A stretch of DNA of 40,528 nucleotides. Source: Porticoccus sp. GTDB lineage: Bacteria > Pseudomonadota > Gammaproteobacteria > Pseudomonadales > Porticoccaceae. The notes under the pieces were generated by a model. That model saw nothing but the letters and a program-made list of their open reading frames with translations, did not search any database and was not told the origin of the DNA. Both the position numbers and the translations under genes were made by a program. The stretch spans positions 1 through 40,528 of the forward strand of contig DRHD01000298.1 in NCBI GenBank assembly GCA_011049795.1. Reading direction: 5' to 3'. This document shows positions 7,611-16,667 of this stretch, in pieces. The stretch's first letter is position 1. Each line of letters begins with the position of its first letter.

Positions 7611-9056
7611 TTACCAATGAAACTGTGCTCTTAGCTGAGCAATAGTAAAGTCCTTATCCCCTGCCATATTATCTACATCGACAAAGATCAAGTTGCTCAT
7701 AAGTCTGAAACGATTGCCGGGTGCATACCAGTTAAGTCCGAGGCTGGTATTGTTCTGCTCACCACCTTGTACATCACGATCATTAAGGTCAGCTCTCGAA
7801 TAACGTGCTGCTAGCTCCCAAGCTCCCCATCTACCCTTTGGCCTAATACGCAAAAACTTGCCTTGCCTATACTGAAAGCTCTCACCAGTGATCGCCCAAT
7901 TAGCTTGTACGTAATAACCATCAAACTTGGTGTCCGATAGGGAATTTCGATCCCATTTTGCCTTAAAATATTCGCCCCGGATCGAGTATGAATCTTTGGC
8001 CGCAGCGAGTTCTATTCCAGACACTCTCTGTTTATCAACCGATTTTATGTCCTGAGTATCTATAAGCCTGGTGCCTGTCACACGTGACTCTGGGTGGGCC
8101 CTGGAGCGTGCATCTCCATCTATGTTTTCCTGAATGGTAGAAACACCAACATGAAATAAACTAAAGCGTGTCTTGGTAGGATTAAAATAGAATCTACCGC
8201 CATAACCCGTGTCCCCAGTGCCTTCATTGATATCCCCGCCAAAGGCTGTCAAATGAACGCCAAAGTTCTTTTTATGGATATCCCAACCCACGCCCATTCG
8301 GCGACCCAAGCCAAAAGCATCCGCGGGTAATGCCTCTTCCATAAAGGTCCTCGCCAACCTTGATGTTTGATTAACTAGCGCCTGTGCAATTTTTTGATTC
8401 CCCACAGTGACCAGGCCAAGCTCTGTATTAAACCGTACATAGAGATCGGTCCAGTTACTATCGCCATCGGTCAAATCTACTTCCATTTTGACCGTTGCGC
8501 GTTTATAAAACACCTTGATAAGACCAGCCCGCAAGCTTCGAAAATTGAACTCAGAGTCGTCGCTAAGCCGTCCAGAAGAAAAGTGAGCGTACTCGCCTTC
8601 AGCACGCCCGAAAAATATCCAATCGTTGCCTGCCAAACCAGGAATATACTCCGGTAACGATTGTAATGTCTTGGGGATAATACGAAACTGATCGAACCAA
8701 ATTTTTTCCTCTTCTTCAGCTGCAGATTTTGGCGTTGGCGTTGGCGTTGGCGTTGGCGTGGGTGTTGGTGTTGGTGTTGGTGTTGATTCTGTTGGTGCTG
8801 TAGCGTCCAATGCCTCTGACGGTTCAACAGGTTCCGTTAACTCATTCACTTCATCGGAAACATCAATATTTTCAATAATGGCATCTCTTAAATCTTCTTC
8901 CTTCTGCTGAGCCTCTTCCTCGACCGACCGTTTCTCGGCTAATACTTCATCACTCAGTACAGGCTGCGCACCTTCAGGTTCCGCCCACAGGTTATGTGTT
9001 CCCGTTAGAAAAACGAAACCGAATAATATTGTGATGGTTTTTTTAGTACGCTTCAT
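7611..9056 (-). CDS. Outer-membrane porin, Porin_O/P (phosphate-selective) family, with Thr-Pro linker
   Basis: From the ATG at 9056 the protein has 481 residues; an in-frame ATG at 9083 adds nine residues before the signal. It has a signal peptide (MKRTKKTITILFGF... ending near LWA), an acidic low-complexity segment, nine consecutive Thr-Pro pairs, then a beta-barrel domain rich in alternating aromatic strands. The end (DVDNMAGDKDFTIAQLRAQFHW) has the terminal aromatic expected of outer-membrane proteins. The barrel resembles the OprO/OprP superfamily, but the substrate cannot be told from sequence. It follows the pqi operon by 88 bp on the same strand. Neither start has a strong ribosome binding site. 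Confidence 0.82.
   Translation of the reverse strand: MKRTKKTITILFGFVFLTGTHNLWAEPEGAQPVLSDEVLAEKRSVEEEAQQKEEDLRDAIIENIDVSDEVNELTEPVEPSEALDATAPTESTPTPTPTPTPTPTPTPTPKSAAEEEEKIWFDQFRIIPKTLQSLPEYIPGLAGNDWIFFGRAEGEYAHFSSGRLSDDSEFNFRSLRAGLIKVFYKRATVKMEVDLTDGDSNWTDLYVRFNTELGLVTVGNQKIAQALVNQTSRLARTFMEEALPADAFGLGRRMGVGWDIHKKNFGVHLTAFGGDINEGTGDTGYGGRFYFNPTKTRFSLFHVGVSTIQENIDGDARSRAHPESRVTGTRLIDTQDIKSVDKQRVSGIELAAAKDSYSIRGEYFKAKWDRNSLSDTKFDGYYVQANWAITGESFQYRQGKFLRIRPKGRWGAWELAARYSRADLNDRDVQGGEQNNTSLGLNWYAPGNRFRLMSNLIFVDVDNMAGDKDFTIAQLRAQFHW
8730..8783. repeat. Hexanucleotide tandem repeat coding nine Thr-Pro pairs
   Basis: Nine 6-bp units lie inside the porin gene; on the coding strand they read ACA-CCA/ACG-CCA. 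Five consecutive units are identical (ACGCCA) and four are ACACCA or ACACCC. Gain or loss of units by slippage would change the linker by whole Thr-Pro pairs without a frameshift. Confidence 0.9.
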
Positions 9057-9117
9057 TTTTATTAAGTAATCTACGGTCGTCATCTATTTAGAATAACGAC
9101 ATCGCACATTCAATATC

Positions 9118-9153
9118 ACCTTATAAGCGCCCTATAAGTTGTACCTATAGTGA
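9118..9153. repeat. Degenerate 12-bp triple repeat at the pqiC stop
   Basis: Three imperfect 12-bp units around the core CCTATAAG/CCTATAG run through the pqiC stop codon (9145-9147) into the intergenic gap. Identity between units is moderate only. Confidence 0.4.
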
Positions 9154-9702
9154 TGCCGCAATAGCAGAAGCTAATCTATCTAACAGTTTCTTTTGCGCCT
9201 GCACCAGTGCGTCGTAACCATCACGACCAAGCGCTTCGGTCTCGTAGAAGCCATTCTCTGACAACACCTTACGCTCAGCAGGGTCAACAATATTCCAATA
9301 AGCCACTAACTTGGCGCCACCATTGGCTGTTCCATGAAGCTCATCAATACGAATATCGATGCGCTGAGCCCAGTCGACCTTCGCATAATTGTAAGCACGA
9401 ATCACCTGCCCGGATTGCTCGGACACTTTACTGGATAAATAAGAACGCAGGCTCTCACGTAAGGGTTCAGCCCACTGGTGATCACGCGCCGCTCGCACCT
9501 CACCATTGCTGGTTTCCAATACAAGTCCCCGGCCATCAATGTAGGGGGCCACTGTTAGCGTACCAATACCGACAGCGCCAGTTGAATCCTGGAGGGTAAA
9601 TTGACTGGGGGTATCCGTACGTAACAAATACTGTTTAAGCGTGGGTGCGGAACTGGAACAACCGGTGACAAGCAATGCGGCTATTAATGCTAAATACTTC
9701 AT
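9145..9702 (-). CDS. pqiC: PqiC-type lipoprotein of an MCE transport system
   Basis: This 185-residue lipoprotein has a lipobox (LLVTGCSSS), so the mature protein would start at Cys15 and be lipid-anchored. The rest matches the ABC-type transport auxiliary/PqiC (DUF330) family, with LKQYLLRTDTPSQF early and the central VAPYIDGRGLVLETSNGEV. In E. coli PqiC binds PqiB at the outer membrane to complete a periplasm-spanning tunnel. Its start shares one base with the pqiB stop (TGATG at 9702), so expression is coupled. Confidence 0.9.
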   Translation of the reverse strand: MKYLALIAALLVTGCSSSAPTLKQYLLRTDTPSQFTLQDSTGAVGIGTLTVAPYIDGRGLVLETSNGEVRAARDHQWAEPLRESLRSYLSSKVSEQSGQVIRAYNYAKVDWAQRIDIRIDELHGTANGGAKLVAYWNIVDPAERKVLSENGFYETEALGRDGYDALVQAQKKLLDRLASAIAASL

Positions 9703-11306
9703 CAGGGACGAGCCTCCGGTATTGGATCCATTTCTGGTGTTCCAGGGAAAAGTAGGGAGCTTGGCTTGATCGATAATTTACGGATTAAGGCATCCAGGTT
9801 CTCCAGAGTCCCATTCAGTGAGTTCACCGATGCGCCTAAACTCTGGTACATCTTGGAATCAGGCGATAGCCCAGCCAGCGCATATCGCAGTTCACCAAGG
9901 GTTGCAACAAGCTCAGAGGAAACTTTCTTAGTATCATCACGTTCTAACAGGCCGTTGACGGAGCCCAACACCTTATTAACACCGGCTACGGTTTCTTCTA
10001 AGGGCAATGCGTTAAGCCGATCCATGAAGCTCCTAACCTGGTTTCCCAAGCGGCCAACACCCGTTTCAATGGTAGGAATGACCACGTATTGCTCAAACAT
10101 TCCCAATTCAGCGGGCTCCTCATCCGGGAAGTAATCTATACCGACCAATTGTTTGCCTGTCAGTAAATTACCCACTAACAACGTAGCTCGTAGTCCGTGG
10201 GTCACACCGGCTTCAATAGTCTTCTTAAGGGCATCGGTAGATTCTTTGCTATCCGGGAGTTCCATCCGACCCGGCTCCAGATAAATCAGCACCGGAATGG
10301 CTCTACCTGTGACCGAGCCTTTATCAGCCATACCAAGCGCCGAGAGCTCTTTTAACAAAATCCGCTCTACGCGACCGATGGGAATACCACGATATTCTAC
10401 TGGTGCGCCAGGTTCTAAACCACGTACCGACTGGAAAAACGACACGACGTAGTACAAACCGTGGGTATAGGGGTTCTTTAAACTATCGTCATAGGACTCA
10501 TACAAATAATACTCTTGTCCACTTTCTACTGGACTGCCCGATGGCGAATCTGGGGGATTGCCAAACGCCGCACCTCCAAGTAAAAGAGTATCCATAGACC
10601 CCATTTGTACTTCAAAGCCCTCAGCGGAGGCATTCAGTGAAATACCACTGGCATTCCAAAAACGAGTATTACTATTGATTAGCTGATGAAATGGGTCATC
10701 AACGAAAATTTCATAGCGAACCTGAGCCCGCGCCTGGTCAAACTCCATGGCCTCGATACGCCCAACGTTATAACCCCGATACACCACTGACTCACCAACA
10801 CTTAGCGACCCGATATGACGGCTATACAAGGTCAGCCGCACACCAGGAGCGTCTAATGGCGTTTGGGGTGGCTCTTCCAAGCCAACAAACTCTCTATGAC
10901 CAACTGCACCTGTCCCTGGAGCCATCTCTATATAGGTACCAGCAAGAATAGTACTGAGACCAGACACCCCACCGGCACCAATACGAGGACGGACAACCCA
11001 GAAACGTGTATCTTCATGCAGTAGTGGCCTAGCTTCTGGCCCTAGTTTCACCGTTGCCGTGACCCCGGACATATCTTCTTTCAGGACAACATCCTCGACA
11101 AGACCAATTTCGACATTGAGCAGCCTGATTTTAGTTTTTCCCTTATGAAGGCCTTCTGCTGTTTCAAAATCAAGAGTGATTGTCGGGCCTTGTGTCATAA
11201 CATTGTGGACAGCCATTGATAAGCCAATCACCAATGCCACCAGTGGGATAATCCAGACTGCAGAGAATTTTCTTCCGCTACTTGTTGAGGGCTTCATTTC
11301 ACTCAT
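9702..11306 (-). CDS. pqiB: PqiB-type MCE-domain protein
   Basis: A protein of about 534 residues with one N-terminal transmembrane helix (AVWIIPLVALVIGL region, about residues 18-36) followed by three MCE/MlaD repeats: one at GPTITLDFETAEGLHKGKTK, a second near GVRLTLYSRHIGSLSVGESV, and a third near YYVVSFFQSVRGLEPGAPVE. A helical tail follows. PqiB hexamers form a needle-like conduit across the periplasm for lipid or hydrophobic transport. The ATG at 11306 has GGAAG six bases upstream and is preferred over the GTG at 11309. It overlaps the second pqiA gene slightly. Confidence 0.92.
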   Translation of the reverse strand: MSEMKPSTSSGRKFSAVWIIPLVALVIGLSMAVHNVMTQGPTITLDFETAEGLHKGKTKIRLLNVEIGLVEDVVLKEDMSGVTATVKLGPEARPLLHEDTRFWVVRPRIGAGGVSGLSTILAGTYIEMAPGTGAVGHREFVGLEEPPQTPLDAPGVRLTLYSRHIGSLSVGESVVYRGYNVGRIEAMEFDQARAQVRYEIFVDDPFHQLINSNTRFWNASGISLNASAEGFEVQMGSMDTLLLGGAAFGNPPDSPSGSPVESGQEYYLYESYDDSLKNPYTHGLYYVVSFFQSVRGLEPGAPVEYRGIPIGRVERILLKELSALGMADKGSVTGRAIPVLIYLEPGRMELPDSKESTDALKKTIEAGVTHGLRATLLVGNLLTGKQLVGIDYFPDEEPAELGMFEQYVVIPTIETGVGRLGNQVRSFMDRLNALPLEETVAGVNKVLGSVNGLLERDDTKKVSSELVATLGELRYALAGLSPDSKMYQSLGASVNSLNGTLENLDALIRKLSIKPSSLLFPGTPEMDPIPEARP

Positions 11307-11931
11307 CACTATCTTCCACCTGATCTTCCACTTGGTCCCACATCATTCTAGGATCGAAACTTTCTGCTGCCACCATAGAGATAATGACAACACAGGCAAA
11401 GGCAATCGCCGCTGCCCCGGGGCGGATCACCAGTAAATTATCTATATGTATTAATGCCACCAATATAGCCACTACAAACACATCAATCATCGACCACTTA
11501 CCGATAAATTCAGTGATCCGATAGAGTACTGTACGCTGATTCACCGTATCTGGGGGGGCATGACGAACACTCCAACACAGGTAATACATGGCCAATAGTT
11601 TGCTTGATGGCACCATCACACTCGCGATAAAAATCACCGCAGCGATAGCAATCGAGCCCATATCAATCAACAACAACACACCACCAATGATAGTACTCTC
11701 AATCGAATTTCCCAGTTGATCGGTAATCATGATTGGCAGTAGGTTTGCAGGAATGTAAAGGATTGTAGCTGTAGTCAAAAGAGCCAGCGTACGCTGTATA
11801 CTGTCAGCCTTGCGTAGGTGTACCGCTGCACCACAGCGTGGGCAACGGTGTAGCTCACCATTGACTAACTTTAGGCACAAGTGGCAAGAGGCAAGCCCAC
11901 GTGATGTAGCAGTAGTGAGTGTCTCGCTCAT
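11299..11931 (-). CDS. pqiA: PqiA-type inner-membrane protein, second half
   Basis: This 210-residue protein begins with a zinc-ribbon-like segment (CHLCLKLVNGELHRCPRCGA) followed by about four membrane helices. It corresponds to the second PqiA domain of the two-domain E. coli PqiA/YebS proteins. It overlaps the upstream pqiA half by 4 bp (11928-11931) and pqiB by about 8 bp. PqiA is the integral membrane partner of the PqiB conduit; its transport role is inferred from the family. Confidence 0.88.
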   Translation of the reverse strand: MSETLTTATSRGLASCHLCLKLVNGELHRCPRCGAAVHLRKADSIQRTLALLTTATILYIPANLLPIMITDQLGNSIESTIIGGVLLLIDMGSIAIAAVIFIASVMVPSSKLLAMYYLCWSVRHAPPDTVNQRTVLYRITEFIGKWSMIDVFVVAILVALIHIDNLLVIRPGAAAIAFACVVIISMVAAESFDPRMMWDQVEDQVEDSDE

Positions 11932-12563
11932 GATCCGCTCAGTACTTCAATACGGCGCCAACACTGCACACGGTCCAGCCCATAGGTAGACATAATAAAT
12001 AGGATACTAAATACAGCATAGGCCCAAAAAGAGACACCCATCGACATACTGGCCATACCTCCCACTTTCACCAGGCTAACCAAGACCCCCATGAAAAAAA
12101 CATCCACCATGCTCCAAACCTGTAATGTGAAGATCAACCAACCAACAGGCCGCAACCAACTGTAGCGCCATTCCATTATCAAGGCGCTCACTAAAACCAA
12201 AATCAGAATCAGAATAAAGGCAGGAAGAAAAATAATAAATGCTGCAACAATTAAAGCAAGACCCGGCATCTCGTAGTCCCACAACTTAGAGGCGGTTTCC
12301 GGTAGCGTCATCATACTTTCCAGACCACCGGATTCGAGCTGTAAGAATGGATAGCTACATGCCAGTACCAACAGAATGAGTGCTGATATTGTATAAGCCA
12401 TAACACGGCTCAGCTCATCCGCACGATAGGTTGTCAGGAAATGTTGGCAGCGTGAACAACGCGCTGTTTCGCCATCAACAAGTGATGACACATCGAAGAT
12501 GAGGTCGCAAGATGGGCATGCGAGACAAACTGGCTCGTGACTAGTATTGTCCATAGTCGACAT
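11928..12563 (-). CDS. pqiA: PqiA-type inner-membrane protein, first half
   Basis: From the ATG at 12563 the protein is 211 residues. It opens with a four-cysteine zinc ribbon (CPSCDLIFDVSS ... CSRC) and has about four membrane helices. GGAG lies about 11 bases before this ATG. A longer start at 12611 lacks support. It is the first gene of the pqiA1-pqiA2-pqiB-pqiC set. In many relatives the two halves form one polypeptide; here they are separate genes, each with its own ribbon. Confidence 0.87.
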   Translation of the reverse strand: MSTMDNTSHEPVCLACPSCDLIFDVSSLVDGETARCSRCQHFLTTYRADELSRVMAYTISALILLVLACSYPFLQLESGGLESMMTLPETASKLWDYEMPGLALIVAAFIIFLPAFILILILVLVSALIMEWRYSWLRPVGWLIFTLQVWSMVDVFFMGVLVSLVKVGGMASMSMGVSFWAYAVFSILFIMSTYGLDRVQCWRRIEVLSGS

Positions 12564-12929
12564 ATCCAGAAATACTCCTTTAAATCCTCTATTTGAATAC
12601 TTACCGACCAACTCTACAGGGTTTAAGCTCAGACGAGCAAGCCATAAAAGCCTTTGTTATTAGTAGTAATATAGCTCAACAAATACACCCCAGAAAGAAA
12701 AATACGTTATGACCATTAAGATTGACCCCATAAAAAATGTCTGCCCTAAACAATACGGCCCACGAATGTTTAGGACCAAAGATTCAAGGGTGCTCAAGAA
12801 AGACTACTTTATAAACTTCTACCTGGCTTATTTTTTCTGGATAAACTCTACTCGTCTGTACCACTTTTATTTATAACTCTTATCATCTATATTACCGACT
12901 CAATACTATTCAGAAAGCGGGGCATTACT
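12564..12929. other. 366-bp intergenic region upstream of the pqi operon
   Basis: The region separates the leftward pqi operon from a rightward lipoprotein gene and should contain both promoters. A 55-codon plus-strand ORF (12709-12876, starting MTIKIDPIKNV) is open but has no clear ribosome binding site and no recognised family, so it is not called. No strong hairpin was found. Confidence 0.5.
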
Positions 12930-13175
12930 TTGTTTAAGTCGATTGTTGTAGCGATGTTTTTGGCTTTTCTACTGAGCGCCTGCTCTTCATCTTCATCTGA
13001 TTCAGCGCTAACACAGCAAGAGGAAGCTGAGGTGCGGGATAGGTGTAAAAAACTTCAGCAAGACATTGAAGATCTAAAAGGCAGACCGGTGAGAAGAGGT
13101 GCGGCCCGAGAATATTATCAAAATGAATGTGTTCTTCGTAGTGGGCCCTTTCCAGCAGACCCAACTAGCCGTTGA
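12930..13175 (+). CDS. Small lipoprotein of unknown function
   Basis: This 81-residue protein uses a TTG start. The signal MFKSIVVAMFLAFLLSAC ends in a lipobox with Cys18. The mature part is a charged, helix-prone segment (EEAEVRDRCKKLQQDIEDL) with two further cysteines, then a Pro-rich end. A later ATG at 12954 would leave a signal without a positive N-region, so TTG is preferred. No family was recognised. It stands alone between the pqi and kor blocks. Confidence 0.65.
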   Translation: MFKSIVVAMFLAFLLSACSSSSSDSALTQQEEAEVRDRCKKLQQDIEDLKGRPVRRGAAREYYQNECVLRSGPFPADPTSR

Positions 13176-13213
13176 AGGCTAATCTAAAATACATTTTCTC
13201 TTCAGTTTCGGGG

Positions 13214-13525
13214 TTAGCTGATTTTTTCAGAAAATGGCTGGCCCGTCAGCTCAAGTAGTATTTCTTTCTTACAAGAAAGAATGGTGATTTTATTGTCACC
13301 CGACCAGTCCATACTCACCAAGTCATCCATCAACTCGTCATCCAGAGCTTCACTCTGGTTTTTTTCTGAATAAGAAACTATGTCGGGGAATATTATTCGT
13401 AGTGCTGGCTCAGAATCGGAAGGGTTTTCCAAGCATTCTATAAAGAGCAAACGAACATCGATATCGTATACAAGGTTATAAATATAAGGAGAACAGTCTC
13501 CTAACAATTTAGCGGTTAATGTCAT
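13214..13525 (-). CDS. Hypothetical acidic protein
   Basis: About 103 residues from the ATG at 13525, which has AGGG six bases upstream; a GTG at 13528 is also in frame. The product is soluble and acidic, with motifs such as DIDVRLLFIECLENPS and MDDLVSMDWSGDNKI. No family was recognised. It converges on the small lipoprotein gene. Confidence 0.55.
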   Translation of the reverse strand: MTLTAKLLGDCSPYIYNLVYDIDVRLLFIECLENPSDSEPALRIIFPDIVSYSEKNQSEALDDELMDDLVSMDWSGDNKITILSCKKEILLELTGQPFSEKIS

Positions 13526-13609
13526 CACTTACCCTGAGGTTGTAGGAGAATATTTAAACGTATTTAACTGACCCATATTTAATTGAACAGTTCTTCGCTG
13601 ACTGGCCCG

Positions 13610-13726
13610 CTATTCTTTAGGCTTAAACCTTGCTGCGTCAATAATAGACCACAGGTGAACAATCCAGCCCAGTATTAGTATCCACAGTGCTGCAAGTACA
13701 TTGCCACCAGAACCCTGTCCGGACAT
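13610..13726 (-). CDS. 38-residue single-pass membrane protein
   Basis: ATG at 13724-13726 is preceded by AAGG at a spacing of eight. The frame reads MSGQGSGGNVLAALW, a hydrophobic stretch ILILGWIVHLWSII, then DAARFKPKE and TAG at 13610-13612. A Gly-rich N-terminus, one membrane helix with two Trp, and a basic tail resemble the small hydrophobic proteins (YqaE/Pmp3-like or TM2-like) that marine gammaproteobacteria often encode. Function unknown. Confidence 0.55.
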   Translation of the reverse strand: MSGQGSGGNVLAALWILILGWIVHLWSIIDAARFKPKE

Positions 13727-13752
13727 TAGTAATACCTTATTGATCAATTAGA

Positions 13753-14805
13753 TTAACGGAAGCTATCGTTGATGGCCTCTAAAGACTTGCTGCCAGGGCA
13801 AAGTGCCGTTTCGTCCAAATCGCGCAGGGGCTTTTCAACGGAGCCAATGATCTCGTGTAGATCCTGACAATCCGGATCAAGGTACAGTAAACCCGTGAGA
13901 ATCTCACCTTTATCCTTGGATTTATGAATGGCTTGTAAGGCACTCAGTCGGTTGTGAACATCCAGCTCTTCATCATTTTTATAAAGATGAATCACAGAGC
14001 CGTCATGGAGTGTCACCTCTTGAGTAAAGCCAGAATCGTAGTCAGCGGTGATTTCCTGTCGCACAGGGATAAAGTCTGTCTTGCCCGTGGCCTCAATATG
14101 CTCACGGACAAATTCATAACTCTTGGTGGACGTTTTGGTGTTATTAAAGGTCACACAGGGCGAAATCACATCAATCAAGGCAAAGCCGGAATGACTAAGA
14201 GCGGCCTTAATCAAGGGAACTAACTGATCCTTATCACCCGAAAAACTTCGAGCTACAAATGTAGCACCCAGCTCTAGTGCCAAGGTGCAAAGATCGATAG
14301 GCTCAAACGGATTAGGGATGCCCTTTTTACCCATAGAGCCAACATCAGCAGTTGCCGAATCCTGCCCCTTGGTCAGTCCGTAACAACCATTATTTTCTAC
14401 CAGGTACAACATATTCAGGTTACGCCGCACCACGTGGGCAAACTGCCCCATACCAATAGAGGCAGTATCACCGTCACCAGAAACACCGATATAGGTCAAT
14501 TCACGATTAGCTAAATTTGCACCCGTCGCCACCGAAGGCATCCGCCCATGCACCGAGTTAAACCCATGGGATTTCTCCAGAAAATAAGTAGGGGTTTTTG
14601 ACGAACAACCTATGCCCGATACTTTGGCTACCTTGTGAGGCTCAATGGACAATTCAAAACAGGCTTGAATAATACCCGCACTAATTGAATCATGGCCACA
14701 CCCAGCACAAAGCGTGGAGATAGCCCCCTCATATTGCTTTCTGGTGTACCCCAAGTCATTGGTAGGGAGATCAGGGTGACGAAATTCCGGACGATGATAC
14801 GTCAT
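13753..14805 (-). CDS. korB: 2-oxoacid:ferredoxin oxidoreductase, beta (TPP) subunit
   Basis: This 350-residue protein has the thiamine diphosphate motif VSGDGDTASIG (Gly110-Asp113) with the downstream NNGCYG. Four cysteines suit one [4Fe-4S] cluster in the family pattern: Cys33 and Cys36 (CAGCGH), Cys67 (GIGCS) and Cys217 (SPC). It decarboxylates a 2-oxoacid, most likely 2-oxoglutarate, with CoA and passes electrons to a low-potential carrier. The start overlaps the korA stop (ATGA). Substrate choice between 2-oxoglutarate and pyruvate is not certain from sequence. Confidence 0.88.
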   Translation of the reverse strand: MTYHRPEFRHPDLPTNDLGYTRKQYEGAISTLCAGCGHDSISAGIIQACFELSIEPHKVAKVSGIGCSSKTPTYFLEKSHGFNSVHGRMPSVATGANLANRELTYIGVSGDGDTASIGMGQFAHVVRRNLNMLYLVENNGCYGLTKGQDSATADVGSMGKKGIPNPFEPIDLCTLALELGATFVARSFSGDKDQLVPLIKAALSHSGFALIDVISPCVTFNNTKTSTKSYEFVREHIEATGKTDFIPVRQEITADYDSGFTQEVTLHDGSVIHLYKNDEELDVHNRLSALQAIHKSKDKGEILTGLLYLDPDCQDLHEIIGSVEKPLRDLDETALCPGSKSLEAINDSFR

Positions 14806-16667
14806 ACTTTCACCTTCTTAGAAAGGGGCACCACGTTGTCAGTTGTTCCACTACCGGTAATAGCTTCAACCATCCAGCGAGCAGTCACTGGCAGTCCGTC
14901 ATAGCACAACAATGGCTTCAATTTACTGGGATTAATTTCACATTCATTAATCAGCAGCGTTCTTAGCTGCCCATCACGATTTTGCTCAACCACAAAAATC
15001 CGATCATGGTCTTCAATAAAGGCTTCAACGTCCGCATTAAAGGGAAAACCACGCACACGCATGGCATCCATGTGGAGCCCCTTGTCACTCAAAATATCTA
15101 GCGCTTCTTCAGCTGATGCGGTAGTGGTGCCAAAGTAAATCATCCCATCCCGTGTTGATTGCTTGGCAGGCCGAAATTCAGGCTGAGGCACATAATTTTT
15201 GGCCGTCTCCCACTTAACTAACAAGCGCTGCATATTATCTACATATTCATCACTACTTTCTGTGTACTTGGCATATCGATCACGCGATGATCCTCGAGTA
15301 AAGAATGCCCCCTTGGTCGGATGGGTTCCTGGGTAGGTGCGATAACAAATACCATCACCATCTATGTCCAGATAACGCCCATAACGATCCGTCATTTCTT
15401 CTAAATCAGTTTCAGAGAACACTTTGCCTCGGTCATAAAGCTTGCTGTCATCCCACTCCAGTGGTTCGGAGAAATGCTCATTCATACCCAGATCCAGATC
15501 TGACATTAATATCACCGGCGTTTGCAGTCGATCCGCAAGATCAAAGCTGTCAGCACCCATATCGAAACACTCTTTGGGTGTAGAGGGAAACATCAAGACC
15601 TGCTTGGTGTCGCCGTGTGAAGCATAGGCCGACAGCAACAGATCAGACTGCTGAGAGCGTGTAGGCATACCGGTTGAAGGGCCAGAGCGCTGTACATTAA
15701 ACAGCACGGTTGGTACTTCGGCAAAGTAGGCCAGCCCCAGAAATTCACTCATCAGCGACACACCGGGACCTGACGTTGCGGTAAACGATCGAGCGCCATT
15801 CCATGAGGCGCCAATCACCATGCCAATGGCTGACAATTCGTCTTCCGCCTGAGCAATAGCGTAGTTACGCTTACCAGAACCCGGATCGATTCGTAACCGC
15901 TGGGCGTATTTTTCAAACTGCTCAATGACAGAGGTAGAGGGCGTGATGGGATACCAAGCCACTACAGAAGCACCACCGTAAACGGCACCGAGCCCAAGCG
16001 CAGCATTCCCCTCCATCATGATGTGTCCGCCGACCATATCTCGACGCTCTACTCGAATACCAAGGGGACAGAAAAAGTTTTCCTCCGCATACTGATAGCC
16101 CAACTCCAACGCATGGATATTCGGTGCTATAAGTTTTTCTTTACCCTTGAACTGGTCATGTATCAAATTTTTGAGTACATCAAATTCTAGGTCCAACATG
16201 GCTGCTAATGCGCCGATGTAAATAACATTTTTAAATAACTGGCGTTGGCGAGCGTCAGTATATTCTCGGCGACAAATATCGGTGAGAGGAATCCCATAGA
16301 TACTGATGTCATTACGATGCAGTCTTAAATCAAGCGGTTTAGTGCTGTCATAGACAAAATAACCACCCGGATCTACCGCCTTAATATCCTGTGCAAGACT
16401 CTGTGGGTTTACAGCCACCATAATATCGACACCACCGCGGCGCCCCACGTATCCCTTGTCATTTACCCGCACCTCGTACCAAGTGGGTAACCCCTGAATA
16501 TTGGAAGGGAATACATTCTTAGGACTAACCGGAAGGCCCATCCGGAAAATAGCCTTGGCAAATAGGTTATTGGCACTGGCAGAGCCGGTACCATTAACAT
16601 TGGCAAAGCGTATAACAAAATCGTTAACCGCTTCTATTTGCTGCACGTTTACTTGCTGCGTACTCAT
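14802..16667 (-). CDS. korA: 2-oxoacid:ferredoxin oxidoreductase, fused gamma-alpha subunit
   Basis: This 621-residue protein has an N-terminal gamma domain (about 17-200, starting FVIRFANVNGTGS) fused to the alpha domain (about 205-605) with the substrate/CoA motif YPITPST at 239-245. The fusion matches the two-subunit KorAB type found in aerobes such as mycobacteria. AAGGG precedes the ATG by six bases. The start codon and first ten codons are part of a 15-bp tandem array (16631-16735), which gives the repetitive N-terminus TQQVNVQQIE. Confidence 0.88.
   Translation of the reverse strand: MSTQQVNVQQIEAVNDFVIRFANVNGTGSASANNLFAKAIFRMGLPVSPKNVFPSNIQGLPTWYEVRVNDKGYVGRRGGVDIMVAVNPQSLAQDIKAVDPGGYFVYDSTKPLDLRLHRNDISIYGIPLTDICRREYTDARQRQLFKNVIYIGALAAMLDLEFDVLKNLIHDQFKGKEKLIAPNIHALELGYQYAEENFFCPLGIRVERRDMVGGHIMMEGNAALGLGAVYGGASVVAWYPITPSTSVIEQFEKYAQRLRIDPGSGKRNYAIAQAEDELSAIGMVIGASWNGARSFTATSGPGVSLMSEFLGLAYFAEVPTVLFNVQRSGPSTGMPTRSQQSDLLLSAYASHGDTKQVLMFPSTPKECFDMGADSFDLADRLQTPVILMSDLDLGMNEHFSEPLEWDDSKLYDRGKVFSETDLEEMTDRYGRYLDIDGDGICYRTYPGTHPTKGAFFTRGSSRDRYAKYTESSDEYVDNMQRLLVKWETAKNYVPQPEFRPAKQSTRDGMIYFGTTTASAEEALDILSDKGLHMDAMRVRGFPFNADVEAFIEDHDRIFVVEQNRDGQLRTLLINECEINPSKLKPLLCYDGLPVTARWMVEAITGSGTTDNVVPLSKKVKV

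Noticed and set aside
8477..8827. 116-codon minus-strand ORF rich in Gln-His and Arg-Gln repeats
   Set aside because: It is the shadow of the Thr-Pro repeat of the porin gene read in another frame.
12709..12876. 55-codon plus-strand ORF upstream of the small lipoprotein
   Set aside because: No ribosome binding site, no recognisable domain, and placed in a likely promoter region.
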